Assembly (NCBI RefSeq): GCF_003985155.1
Contig: NZ_ML133708.1
Coordinates: 1 to 48,735 of the forward strand
Direction: 5' to 3'
Source: Rhizobium vallis
Lineage (GTDB): Bacteria > Pseudomonadota > Alphaproteobacteria > Rhizobiales > Rhizobiaceae
DNA length: 48,735 nt
Shown: positions 7,795 to 16,506 of the stretch, one piece after another
How the letters are laid out: each line of letters opens with the position of its first letter
How positions within the stretch are numbered: the first letter of the stretch is position 1
Made by a program: the position numbers and the translations under genes
Notes under the pieces: generated by a model
Told to the model about the DNA's origin: nothing
Database searches by the model: none
What the model saw: only the letters and a program-made list of their open reading frames with translations

Positions 7795-9084
7795 TCATCC
7801 CTTGATCGTCGCCTTGCCTTCTTCGATGAGCCGGGTTGCCGCATCGGCGGGCGAGACCCGTTCGAAGGCCAGTTCGTCGCAGAGTGGGCGCAGCACGCGC
7901 TGGTCGAACTGCGTCGACCCCATCGGCGCCGGCGCCGGATACTCACCGACCTGATCCTTGAGAAGGTTGACGTATTTGACTGTCTCCTGCTCCGTCGGGT
8001 TCAGCTGGGGCAGGATGGCTTCGCGCACCGCCGGCGACATCGGCACGCCGCGCTCGACGCCGAGGATCTTGCCGGCTTCGACGTCGTTGACGAAGAAATC
8101 GATGAATTTCGCGGCCGCTTCGCCATTCTTGGTCGTGGCGCCGACGCTCCAGATCAGCGCGGGACGATAATAGTGGCCAGACGGCCCACCCTTCTTCTCG
8201 CGCGGCAGCGTGGTGATGCCGATCTTGTTCTTGATGATCAGCTGATAGCCGATCATCTGGTTGGAATAGGCCATGCCGATCGCCGATTTGCCGAGCGCCA
8301 GGCAATTGGTGTCGATCGTATTCTGGTCGAGCGTCTGCACGTCGGCGGCGACCGTGCCGCCCTTTTTGCGCAGGTCTTCCCAATAGCTGAACCATTCCCT
8401 GGCATCGTCGGAGGTAAAGCCGAGAGCGCCGCCTTTGTAGAGGCTCTTGCCGCGCTGGCGCAGCCACGCGTCGAAGACGTAAGCATAGCGCGCGGCATAG
8501 GGCCCGCCGGCAAAGCCCTCCTTGCCTCCAGCCTTCGTCAGTTCGACGGCAAGTTTGGCATATTCATCCCAGGTGAGGTCGGGCGTCGGCAGCGGCAGCC
8601 CGGCTTTTTCGAAGAAGACGGTGTCGAAGAACATCGCGAAAGAGTTGAGGCCGAGCCCGATGCCGTAGAGCTTGCCGTCGACTGTGGTGAGCTTCAGCAT
8701 GTCGGCGCCGAAGGACTGGACCTTCAGCGTCGCGGGCACGAATTCATCGAGCGCCAGGCAGGCACCGCGCTTCGAATAGTCCGAGATCGTGTTCGGCTCC
8801 AGCTGGAAGACGTCTGCGATGGAACGGCCGGCCATCTGGGTCGCGAGCTTCGTCCAGTAACCGTCGCCGGAAAGCGATTCGCCAACCAGGGTCACACCGG
8901 GCGTTTTCGACTGGTAGAGCTTGGCGACATCGAGCGTGCGTTTGGCGCGGTCGTTGGATCCCCACCACATGGCCCGGAGCTGCGTGTCTTCGGCAAAGGC
9001 CGGTACGGCGCTTCCTGCGCCGAAGGCGAGGCCGGCGGCTGCACCGGCTGAACCCATTAGGAATGAACGGCGGTTGACCTGCAT
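7795..9084 (-). CDS. Orphan sugar ABC transporter substrate-binding protein (Tat-type)
   Basis: A 429-residue periplasmic family-1 solute-binding protein. A twin-arginine signal (NRRSFLMGSAGAAAGLAFG) precedes AFAED. ATG at 9084 is fixed by AAAGGAGG 6 nt upstream. The mature N-terminus LRAMWWGSNDRAKRT and YQSKTPGVTLVGE are close to the corresponding parts of the binding protein at 18939 (LRLLWWGSQPRADRT), so the two are paralogues. No permease or ATPase adjoins this copy; it may share the importer at 20232-24271. It is transcribed divergently from the LacI gene, whose binding sites probably lie between them. Confidence 0.88.
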   Translation of the reverse strand: MQVNRRSFLMGSAGAAAGLAFGAGSAVPAFAEDTQLRAMWWGSNDRAKRTLDVAKLYQSKTPGVTLVGESLSGDGYWTKLATQMAGRSIADVFQLEPNTISDYSKRGACLALDEFVPATLKVQSFGADMLKLTTVDGKLYGIGLGLNSFAMFFDTVFFEKAGLPLPTPDLTWDEYAKLAVELTKAGGKEGFAGGPYAARYAYVFDAWLRQRGKSLYKGGALGFTSDDAREWFSYWEDLRKKGGTVAADVQTLDQNTIDTNCLALGKSAIGMAYSNQMIGYQLIIKNKIGITTLPREKKGGPSGHYYRPALIWSVGATTKNGEAAAKFIDFFVNDVEAGKILGVERGVPMSPAVREAILPQLNPTEQETVKYVNLLKDQVGEYPAPAPMGSTQFDQRVLRPLCDELAFERVSPADAATRLIEEGKATIKG

Positions 9085-9175
9085 GATAATCCTCCTTTGT
9101 CCCACTATGCCCGCTGCCATCCTCCAATGGCGTTGTCAGGCATTTCGGCAAGCAGAGTACGCAAGAATTTTTTTA

Positions 9176-9223
9176 TTGCAAGAAATAATGATTGTCTTGC
9201 AAATTTGCATTATTTGCATAATG
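9176..9223. promoter_or_regulatory. Stacked palindromes in the LacI / binding-protein divergent promoter
   Basis: Three overlapping dyads lie in 48 bases: TTGCAAG (9176-9182) with CTTGCAA (9196-9202); the perfect TGCAAATTTGCA (9198-9209); and CATTAT-TTGC-ATAATG (9208-9223). LacI-family operators are short dyads with a central CG or similar step, so autoregulation by the gene at 9232 and control of the gene at 9084 are likely, though which dyad is used is unknown. Confidence 0.55.
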
Positions 9224-9231
9224 TTTGCTAC

Positions 9232-10278
9232 ATGAACGATTTGAAAATCAAACGGCCGCGGCAGGCTGATATCGCGAAATTGGCCGGCGTCTCCGTCTCC
9301 ACGGTGTCGCGCGTGCTCGCCAACGAACCTGGTATCAGCGACACCGTGCGCAGCAAGATATTGAAGGTGGCCTCCGAACACGGTTATCCCGTCAAGTCGG
9401 CCTCCGAAGCCGTTGCCGGCGGCTTGGCGCTGATCGCCAGCGATGGTGTCACGGGTGGGCTCAGCGTTTTCTACGAGTCGATCGTCGATGGCCTGCGCGC
9501 AGGTACTGCGGAAGCCGGCATGCCTTTCGAAGTGCGGATGGTCCGCGAGGATCGCGCCACGCCCGAGGTCATACGCGACTACATGCAGACCGCGGATGCC
9601 GAAGGCCTTTTTCTCGTCGGCATCGATCCGAACGAAAAGCTGCGCGGCTGGCTGGAGGAGAGCCTGACGCCCACGGTTCTTGTCAACGGCACCGATCCCA
9701 GCATGCATTTTGATGGCGTTTCGCCGGCTAATTTCTTCGGCGCTTATGAGGCGACGAGCCGGCTGACGAAAGCCGGCCATCGCCGCATCCTGCATCTGAC
9801 CGGCTCCCATCGCCACACGATCCGGGAGCGTGTGCGCGGTTTCGAGGCGGCGATCGCCGCCGTCCCTGGCGCCAAGGGCCGTCTTGTGCCGCTGACCTTC
9901 CAGGGCAGCGCCAGCCGCGAGGCGCATGAACTGACTGTCGCGGCCCTGGCCGAGGATGCCGGTTTTACTGCCGCCTTCTGCATGAATGATTTCATCGCCG
10001 TCGGCGTGCTCGAGGCCGTGACCGAGGCTGGCCTGCGCGTGCCGGAGGATTTCGCGATCGTAGGCTTCGACGATCTGCCCTGCGCGCTGATGACCAATCC
10101 GCGGCTTTCCACCATGCGCGTCGACCGCGCCGCGCTGGGTCGCGAGGCCGTGTCGCTGATGTTGTCGCGTTTCCGCGACAGGACAGCCCCTGCGCGCCAC
10201 ATCTGCCAGGCGGTCGTTCCCGTTCCGGGAGGAACCGTTCCGAATGCCGAACCCGTGAGAGATGCCGATGACCTATGA
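9232..10278 (+). CDS. LacI-family transcriptional regulator
   Basis: A 348-residue repressor. The N-terminal helix-turn-helix and hinge read QADIAKLAGVSVSTVSRVLANEPGISDTVRSKI, followed by a periplasmic-binding-protein-like effector domain containing FLVGIDPNEK, FCMNDFIAVGVLEA and VGFDDLPCALMTNP. The reading frame extends upstream, but ATG at 9232 puts the HTH at the usual distance from the start; no strong Shine-Dalgarno is seen. The 3' end overlaps the next gene. It probably senses the substrate of the divergent binding protein or of the following DUF2264 enzyme. Confidence 0.88.
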   Translation: MNDLKIKRPRQADIAKLAGVSVSTVSRVLANEPGISDTVRSKILKVASEHGYPVKSASEAVAGGLALIASDGVTGGLSVFYESIVDGLRAGTAEAGMPFEVRMVREDRATPEVIRDYMQTADAEGLFLVGIDPNEKLRGWLEESLTPTVLVNGTDPSMHFDGVSPANFFGAYEATSRLTKAGHRRILHLTGSHRHTIRERVRGFEAAIAAVPGAKGRLVPLTFQGSASREAHELTVAALAEDAGFTAAFCMNDFIAVGVLEAVTEAGLRVPEDFAIVGFDDLPCALMTNPRLSTMRVDRAALGREAVSLMLSRFRDRTAPARHICQAVVPVPGGTVPNAEPVRDADDL

Positions 10279-12124
10279 TCCCGCCAGCGCCAACCCGCTT
10301 GCCGGCAATCCGCTGGAAACCCGCGCCGATATGAGCCGGGCCCTGCTCGCGCTCTTCGAGCCGCTGCTTGGCAGTTTCTCGAAAGGCAACGCCCGCGTCA
10401 GGCTCAATGGCGGCGCCGCCCATTTCGACCGAGCCGCCGCCGACCTCGAAGGTTTCGCCCGCCCGCTCTGGGGATTGGCGCCGTTTGGCGCCGGCAACGG
10501 CGACTTCTCCCACTGGCATCGTTTTGCCGAAGGTCTCGCAAATGGTACCGATCCCGCCCATCCGGAATATTGGGGAACGGTCAATGGCCGCGATCAGCGC
10601 ATGGTCGAGCTTGCCGCACTCGGTTTTGCCCTGGCGCTCGTGCCGGAAAAGATCTGGGAGCCGCTCGATCAGCGCGCCCGCGGCAATGTCATCGCCTATT
10701 TCAAGCATGCCAGGCAGTTCGACTATGCCGACAACAATTGGAAATTCTTCCGGATCTTCGTCGATATCGCGCTCGATCGTCTCGGCGCCGATTTCGACCG
10801 CAGCCTGACACGGCAATATCTTGAAGAGCTCGAAGGTTTCTATATCGGCGACGGCTGGTATCGCGACGGCAACGTGCGCCGCGTCGACCACTACATTCCC
10901 TTCGCCATGCATTTTTATGGCCTGATCTATTCGAAGCTCGTCGATGACGACTATGCGAAGCGCTACCGCGAGCGCGCGGTCCTCTTCGCCCGGGATTTCC
11001 GCCACTGGTTTGGCCCCGATGGAGCGACGATCCCCTTCGGCCGCAGCCTCACCTATCGTTTCGCCTGCGCCGGCTTCTGGTCAGCACTCGCCTTTGCCGA
11101 TCTCGAGGCCTTGCCTTGGGGTGAGATCAAGCATCTCTGCCTGCAGCATCTGCGCTGGTGGAGGGATAAGCCGATCGCCGATCGTGACGGCGTGCTGTCG
11201 ATCGGCTTCGGCTATCCGAACCTCTTGATGTCGGAGAGCTACAACTCTGCCGGCTCGCCCTATTGGGCTTTCAAGGCCTTCCTGCCGCTCGCGATCGCTG
11301 AGGATTATCCGTTCTGGACCGCCAGCGAGAAGGCACCGGCACCGGCGCCCGAGGTCGTTCCCCAGCGCCATCCCGGCATGGTGCTCATGCGGGCGGGCGG
11401 TGATGTCGTCGCGCTTTCATCCGGGCAGGAAAACCTGCAGATGCGTTTCGGCACGGAAAAATACGCGAAATTCGCCTATTCCACGCGTTACGGCTTCAGC
11501 GTCGAGGCCGATGAGCGCGCCTTTGCGCTTGCCGCCTTCGATTCGATGCTGGCCTTCAGCGATGACGGCCTGCACTACCGCGTGCGCGAAACGAACCAGG
11601 AAGCCAGGCTCGCAGGCGATGTGCTTTACGCGAAATGGTCGCCTTTCCCCGATGTCGGCGTCGAAACCTGGCTTGTGCCGCAAGCCCCCTGGCATATCCG
11701 CCTCCACCGGATCAGGACAAACCGGCCGCTGCGCATTGCAGAAGGCGGATTTGCCATCGCCCGCCGGGATTTCGAACTGGATACGCTGTCAGGTTCGGAT
11801 GGAGCTGCCTACGCAATCGGCGAGGCAGATTTCACCGGCATTCTCGATCTCGGCTCTTCGGTCACGCGCGCCGGGCTCGCCCAGAAGGCGCAGCCCAATA
11901 CCAATGTGATCGTCGCAAAAACCATCGTGCCGCAACTGCGCGGCCAGATCCCGGCCGGCGAGACCATCCTGGTAACGGCGGTGCTGGCGCTCGACGATCC
12001 CGCTGCCGTCTCGTCGGTCTGGACGAAGCCGCCGAAAGCGCCGGATCTTGCGGCGCTGGAGGCCTTGATTAAGGAAAAGGGCGTGACCGTCAGCGCCATC
12101 GAAGCGCCGGGACAGATGCCATGA
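10262..12124 (+). CDS. DUF2264 protein (possible GH154-type glycosidase)
   Basis: A 620-residue cytosolic protein without a signal peptide. NPLETRADMSRALLALFEPLLG, FARPLWGLAPF and WYRDGNVRRVDHYIPFAMHF are typical of DUF2264, an alpha/alpha-barrel fold with a C-terminal beta-rich part. From memory, some DUF2264 proteins are GH154 beta-glucuronidases, which would fit the uxaC-uxuB genes further right, but the activity here is inferred. ATG at 10262 overlaps the LacI gene by 17 nt (an ATG at 10268 is also possible), and the stop overlaps the next start (ATGA). Confidence 0.8.
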   Translation: MPMTYDPASANPLAGNPLETRADMSRALLALFEPLLGSFSKGNARVRLNGGAAHFDRAAADLEGFARPLWGLAPFGAGNGDFSHWHRFAEGLANGTDPAHPEYWGTVNGRDQRMVELAALGFALALVPEKIWEPLDQRARGNVIAYFKHARQFDYADNNWKFFRIFVDIALDRLGADFDRSLTRQYLEELEGFYIGDGWYRDGNVRRVDHYIPFAMHFYGLIYSKLVDDDYAKRYRERAVLFARDFRHWFGPDGATIPFGRSLTYRFACAGFWSALAFADLEALPWGEIKHLCLQHLRWWRDKPIADRDGVLSIGFGYPNLLMSESYNSAGSPYWAFKAFLPLAIAEDYPFWTASEKAPAPAPEVVPQRHPGMVLMRAGGDVVALSSGQENLQMRFGTEKYAKFAYSTRYGFSVEADERAFALAAFDSMLAFSDDGLHYRVRETNQEARLAGDVLYAKWSPFPDVGVETWLVPQAPWHIRLHRIRTNRPLRIAEGGFAIARRDFELDTLSGSDGAAYAIGEADFTGILDLGSSVTRAGLAQKAQPNTNVIVAKTIVPQLRGQIPAGETILVTAVLALDDPAAVSSVWTKPPKAPDLAALEALIKEKGVTVSAIEAPGQMP

Positions 12125-13131
12125 GCCGCCCGGCGATCGTCCTTGCCATGCAACCATCCCGCACTGAGCATGTCCTGCCAGATGAGATCCTGCGCCGGCT
12201 GGATACCACCGGCCGCCTGCTCGACGTCGAGCCGCTGCAGCGCCTGGACGACACGCGCGCACGACGCCTGCTTGCCGAAGCCGAAATCCTGATTACCGGC
12301 TGGGGCGCGCCTTATGTCGGGCCGGAGATTCCCGCCGCCGCGCCGCGGCTTCGTCTCATCGTCCATGCGGCGGGCACGGTGAAGGGCGTCATCGACGACG
12401 CCCTCTTCGCAGCCGGCATAACGGTCAGCCATGCCGCCGAGGCCAACGCCGTGCCGGTCGCCGAATTCTCGCTTGCCGCAATCATCTTCGCCGGCAAGCG
12501 CGCCTTCCGTTTCCGCGACCTCTATGTCGCCGACCGCAGCCGCGATCGGACCCATCCGATGCAGCGCGAAGCGATTGGCAATTATGGTCGCACCGTCGGC
12601 ATTGTCGGCGCCTCGCGCATCGGCCGGCGCGTGATCGAGCTCTTGAAACCTTTCGATTACAGGCTGCTGCTATCCGATCCCACGCTCGATGCCGCGGAGG
12701 CAGCCGGCCTCGGAGCTGAGAAGGTCGAGCTCGACGACCTGATGCGACAGGCGGATATCGTTTCCCTGCACGCGCCGTCACTGCCGTCGACACAGCATAT
12801 GATCGATGCCCGCAGACTGTCGCTGATGAAGGATGGCGCGACGCTGATCAACACGGCGCGCGGCATTCTGATCGATGAGGCGGCCCTGCTTTCGGTGCTG
12901 AAGACCGGCCGGATCGATGCGGTCATCGACGTCACCGATCCGGAGATTCCGGAGGCAGATTCCGCCTTTTACGATCTGCCGAACGTCTTTCTGACGCCGC
13001 ATATTGCCGGCGCCATTGGACTGGAACGTGCACGCCTTGGCAAGATGGCGGCGGACGAAATCGAGCGTTTCGTTGCCGGTCAGCCGCTGCTCTACCAGAT
13101 CCGCCGGGAGGATCTTGAAAACATCGCCTGA
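12121..13131 (+). CDS. D-isomer-specific 2-hydroxyacid dehydrogenase
   Basis: A 336-residue NAD(P)-dependent dehydrogenase. The nucleotide loop is TVGIVGASRIGRR; the catalytic Arg is in INTARG, the Glu in DVTDPEIPEAD and the His in LTPHIAG. These enzymes reduce 2-keto acids or oxidise D-2-hydroxyacids; the substrate here is not readable. It is translationally coupled to DUF2264 (ATGA) and probably acts on a product of the same glycan or uronate pathway. It ends 28 nt before a convergent gene. Confidence 0.85.
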   Translation: MSRPAIVLAMQPSRTEHVLPDEILRRLDTTGRLLDVEPLQRLDDTRARRLLAEAEILITGWGAPYVGPEIPAAAPRLRLIVHAAGTVKGVIDDALFAAGITVSHAAEANAVPVAEFSLAAIIFAGKRAFRFRDLYVADRSRDRTHPMQREAIGNYGRTVGIVGASRIGRRVIELLKPFDYRLLLSDPTLDAAEAAGLGAEKVELDDLMRQADIVSLHAPSLPSTQHMIDARRLSLMKDGATLINTARGILIDEAALLSVLKTGRIDAVIDVTDPEIPEADSAFYDLPNVFLTPHIAGAIGLERARLGKMAADEIERFVAGQPLLYQIRREDLENIA

Positions 13132-13159
13132 CGCATGCGGCGGCGTGCGGGTCATGCGT
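13131..13159. terminator. Hairpin between convergent genes
   Basis: ACGCATG (13131-13137) and CATGCGT (13153-13159) flank a G-rich loop and fill the whole gap between the two convergent stop codons. There is no T-run, so termination efficiency is uncertain. Confidence 0.45.
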
Positions 13160-14437
13160 TCAGCGCGACGTCCTCAGCGAGTTGGGCGAACCGTCATTGG
13201 CAAGCTCGGGCATCAGATCGGCGATATCGACCACCTTGCCGGTGCGCGAACTCGTCAGCGCGGCAATGCCGCACAGCACCGACATGGCGCCCGCTCGCGT
13301 GCCGGCACGCTGGCCGAGCCGATCTTCCAAGTCGGGCTTGAAGATCATGTTGCGCATCCGGTCGTCGCCGCCGTAATGGCCGCCTGTGAAATGCGGAACG
13401 ACGATGCGCTCCACCGCCTCTTTGCCATTCGGAAAATTACGGATGAGAAGAATCGTGTCCTGCCTCGGCTCTTCCCAGGGCTGGGCCTCATATTGGCGAA
13501 GCTCGATGCGCCCCTTGGTGCCGTTGAAGGCGAGGTGATGGCCCTCGATCGGCTGGAAGGTGTTCAGCGAATAGGAGACATGGACGTTGTTGCGGTAGCG
13601 GAGGCTGACCACCATCGTATCGGGAATATCGATGTCTTCGCGGAAAACGCAACCGTCGCGGAAATAGCCGTCAATCTTCGACGGCTCTTCGTAGAGCTGA
13701 TCGAGAAAGGGATCGGCTTCGAGATCGAGATAGTAGTCGCATTCCTGCGTGTGCGGACAGAGTTTGCAGCGCGGCCCGCGGAACGGGCCTTTGCGGCCGT
13801 AGTTCTGCAGGTCGGCGAAGGAGGTGACGGATTCGGGATCGCTGTCGAGATACCAGTTCAGAAGATCGAAATGGTGGGTGGCCTTGTGGACGAAGAGGCT
13901 GCCGGAGTTTTCGGTATAGGCATGCCAGCGGCGGAAGTAGTCGGCGCCGTGCTTTGTATTGAGATACCAATGGAAGTCGACTGACGTCACCCGGCCGATC
14001 TCGCCGGCATTGAGCAGTTCCTTGATCTTGGCGGCTGTCGGCGCATAGCGATAGTTGAAGGAGACGTCGACCCGGCGGCCAGTGCGCTTTTCAGCGTCGA
14101 GAATCCGGCGAATCTTCTCGACCGAGGTAGTCATCGGCTTTTCGGTGATGACGTCGATGCCGGACTCCAGCGCCCGCACGACGATATCGTCATGCGTGTG
14201 GTCGGGCGTGCAGACGATGACCAGGTCCGGCTTCTGTTCGGCGAGCATGGAATCGATGTTTTCATAGAGCGGAGCATTGCTGCCGATCATGTTGCGAGCA
14301 CGCTCGCCGCGCAGCGAATTCTTCTCGACGATGGCCGTCAGGTCGACATGCTCGCGCCAGCCGGCAAGCAGGTCCTTGCCCCACATGGTGGTGCCGCGGT
14401 TCCCGGTGCCGATCAGGGCAAAACGGCGTTTCTCCAT
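13160..14437 (-). CDS. Gfo/Idh/MocA oxidoreductase with a cysteine cluster
   Basis: A 425-residue NAD(P)-dependent sugar oxidoreductase. The Rossmann loop is ALIGTGNRG, with TPDHTH, the catalytic Lys in ITEKPMTTS and HKATHHFDLL. An insertion near residues 235-250 contains CKLCPHTQEC, a C-x2-C-x5-C arrangement unusual for the family and possibly metal-binding. ATG at 14437 follows AGGAGG. It is the last gene of a four-gene minus-strand operon (17655 to 13160) with two TIM-barrel proteins and a second Gfo/Idh enzyme. Confidence 0.87.
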   Translation of the reverse strand: MEKRRFALIGTGNRGTTMWGKDLLAGWREHVDLTAIVEKNSLRGERARNMIGSNAPLYENIDSMLAEQKPDLVIVCTPDHTHDDIVVRALESGIDVITEKPMTTSVEKIRRILDAEKRTGRRVDVSFNYRYAPTAAKIKELLNAGEIGRVTSVDFHWYLNTKHGADYFRRWHAYTENSGSLFVHKATHHFDLLNWYLDSDPESVTSFADLQNYGRKGPFRGPRCKLCPHTQECDYYLDLEADPFLDQLYEEPSKIDGYFRDGCVFREDIDIPDTMVVSLRYRNNVHVSYSLNTFQPIEGHHLAFNGTKGRIELRQYEAQPWEEPRQDTILLIRNFPNGKEAVERIVVPHFTGGHYGGDDRMRNMIFKPDLEDRLGQRAGTRAGAMSVLCGIAALTSSRTGKVVDIADLMPELANDGSPNSLRTSR

Positions 14438-14478
14438 CGAATAATCCTCCTGCATGCATGATGAAACGAATACTGAAA

Positions 14479-15309
14479 TCAGGCTTGGCAACAGCTTCGG
14501 AAGCGTTCGACACAGGTGGCAATCACTTCGTCGGCGGGGCGCTTCCACCAGTTTTCGGCCGAAAAGATCTCCACCTCCTGCGCACCGAAGAAGCCGGCGG
14601 CCTCGACCATCCGTCTTATGCCTTTGAGGTCGATGACACCATCGCCCATCATGCCGCGGTCAAGCAGCATATCGCCAGTCGGCACCAGCCAGTCGCAGAT
14701 GTGATGGGCGAAGATGCGGTTCATGCGCCCGGCGCGGGCAATCTGGTTGGCAAGATCAGGGTCCCACCAGACATGGTAGACATCGATTGCAACGCCGACA
14801 TCCTCGCCGAGCGGCTCGCACATGTCGAGCGCCTGGCCGAGCGTGTTCACGCAGGCCCGGTCGGCGGCATACATTGGGTGCAGCGGCTCGATGGCGAGCT
14901 TCACCCCGGCAGCCTGTGCATGCGGCAGCACGGCGGCGATTCCGTCAAACACCATCTGGCGGGCAGCGACGATATCCTTCGAACTGCCCGGCAAACCGCC
15001 GACGACGAGCACGAGGCAATCGGCGGAAAACGCTGCCGCCTCGTCGATGGCGCGTCTGTTGTCGTCGAGGTTCTTCTGCCAGTCGGCATCGTTTGCCGCC
15101 GGAAAGAAACCGCCGCGGCAAAGGCCGGTCAGCTTGATGCCGTTCGATTTGACGATGCGCACCGCCTCGTCGAGACCGGCCTTGGCGACCTGGTCGCGCC
15201 AGGGGGCGATCGAAGTGATACCGTGCTTCAGGCAGATATCGACGGCTTCGGCAAAGCCGCATTGTTCGCGGATCGTCGCGAGATTGATCGAAAGTCCTTC
15301 GACCTGCAT
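14479..15309 (-). CDS. Sugar phosphate isomerase/epimerase-like TIM-barrel protein
   Basis: A 276-residue xylose-isomerase-like barrel: GLSINLATIREQCGF at the N-terminus, LAIEPLHPMYAADRACVNT, GVAIDVYHVWWDPDL, FAHHICDWL and GVIDLKGI give the Glu, Asp, His and Glu-type metal ligands of the AP endonuclease 2 superfamily. ATG at 15309 is chosen over a more distant upstream codon because GGAGAGGA lies 6 nt before it. Relatives include epimerases, dehydratases and, recently, 3-keto-glycoside lyases/hydratases, which is suggestive next to two Gfo/Idh genes. Confidence 0.82.
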   Translation of the reverse strand: MQVEGLSINLATIREQCGFAEAVDICLKHGITSIAPWRDQVAKAGLDEAVRIVKSNGIKLTGLCRGGFFPAANDADWQKNLDDNRRAIDEAAAFSADCLVLVVGGLPGSSKDIVAARQMVFDGIAAVLPHAQAAGVKLAIEPLHPMYAADRACVNTLGQALDMCEPLGEDVGVAIDVYHVWWDPDLANQIARAGRMNRIFAHHICDWLVPTGDMLLDRGMMGDGVIDLKGIRRMVEAAGFFGAQEVEIFSAENWWKRPADEVIATCVERFRSCCQA

Positions 15310-15339
15310 GTCATTCCTCTCCCATAGTCGCACTAGCGC

Positions 15340-16503
15340 TTAGTGAACGCCGTGGACGGCAAGCACCTGTTTCATGCGCGTCACCGCGAGTTCCGGATCG
15401 GCGAGAACCCGGGCCTTGTCGGCGAGCCGGAAGAGTTCGGCCAGATGCGTCAGCGATCGCGTACTCTGCTGGCCGCCGACCATGGTGAAATGGTCCTGCA
15501 GGCCGTTGAGGTAGGCAAGGAAGACGACACCAGTCTTGTAGAAGCGCGTCGGCGCCTTGAAGATATGGCGAGAAAGCGGAACGGTCGGCTCGAGCAGATC
15601 GAAAAATTCGTGGTTGCTTTTGCGGCCGAGCGCTTCGAGTGCGGCGGACGCTGCCGGCGCGATCGCATCGAAAATGCCGAGCAGCGCGTCGGAATGACCC
15701 TGTTCGTCGCCGGCGATCAGTTCGGCGTAGTTGAAGTCGTCGCCGGTGTACATGCGCACGCTTTTCGGCAGCTGCCGGCGCATGGTCACTTCCTTCTCCT
15801 TCGAAAGAAGCGAGATCTTGATGCCGTCGACCTTGGCGGCATTGGCTTCGATCACCTGCAGGCAGGTTTCCATCGCCTTCAAGTGATCGCCATTGCCCCA
15901 GTAGCCCTCCAGCGCCGGATCGAACATTTCGCCGAGCCAATGGATGACTACGGGTTCCTTGACCTGGCGAAGGATCCGGTCATAGACCCTGACATAGTCG
16001 TCCGGCCCTTTTGCCGTGACGGCAAGCGCCCGGCTCGCCATCAGGATGATGCGTCCGCCAGCGGCTTCCACCGTTTCGATCTGCTCTTCATAGGCTTTGA
16101 TAATCGTGTCGACGGTGACGTTGGGGCCGGGCGTCAGATGATCGGTGCCGGCGCCGCAGGCAATCAGTGCATCCTTGCGGCCGGCCGCCTCGGCAAGCGC
16201 GCGGCGGATCAGATCGCGGGCTTCCGGCCAGCCGAGGCCCATGCCGCGTTGCGCCGTGTCCATCGCTTCGGCAACGCCGAGGCCGAGGTCCCAGAGCCGG
16301 TGACGGAAGGCGAGCGTTCGCTCCCAGTCGATCGCCGGCGTCAGCCAGGGATCGTTGTCGGCGAGCGGATCGGCAACGACATGAGCGGCGGCAAAGGCGA
16401 TGCGCGGGAAGCTCTTGGCGTCCCGCTTGTTGATCTCGATCGGCGTGCCGGTCAGCGTGTAGGGAACGATCTTGCCGTCGACGGGGAGATTGATCGTCGT
16501 CAC
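15340..16503 (-). CDS. DUF993 family protein (DapA-like barrel)
   Basis: A 387-residue cytosolic protein. LACGAGTDHL-like text (ALIACGAGTDHL), VIHWLGEMFDPAL and DGIKISLLSKEKE recall dihydrodipicolinate-synthase-type barrels; the Lys in GIKIS is at the place of a Schiff-base lysine, so an aldolase or lyase is possible but unproven. The start is GTG at 16503, three bases after the upstream gene's stop, with GGAG inside that gene's end. Within the operon it may cleave or rearrange the keto-sugar produced by the Gfo/Idh enzymes. Confidence 0.78.
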   Translation of the reverse strand: MTTINLPVDGKIVPYTLTGTPIEINKRDAKSFPRIAFAAAHVVADPLADNDPWLTPAIDWERTLAFRHRLWDLGLGVAEAMDTAQRGMGLGWPEARDLIRRALAEAAGRKDALIACGAGTDHLTPGPNVTVDTIIKAYEEQIETVEAAGGRIILMASRALAVTAKGPDDYVRVYDRILRQVKEPVVIHWLGEMFDPALEGYWGNGDHLKAMETCLQVIEANAAKVDGIKISLLSKEKEVTMRRQLPKSVRMYTGDDFNYAELIAGDEQGHSDALLGIFDAIAPAASAALEALGRKSNHEFFDLLEPTVPLSRHIFKAPTRFYKTGVVFLAYLNGLQDHFTMVGGQQSTRSLTHLAELFRLADKARVLADPELAVTRMKQVLAVHGVH

Positions 16504-16506
16504 GGC

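Noticed and set aside
7666..9051. 461-codon plus-strand ORF opposite the orphan binding protein
   Set aside because: Antisense shadow of a clear Tat-type binding protein; no family motif.
9136..10200. 354-codon minus-strand ORF opposite the LacI gene
   Set aside because: The LacI frame has a perfect HTH and effector domain; the antisense frame has neither motif nor ribosome site.
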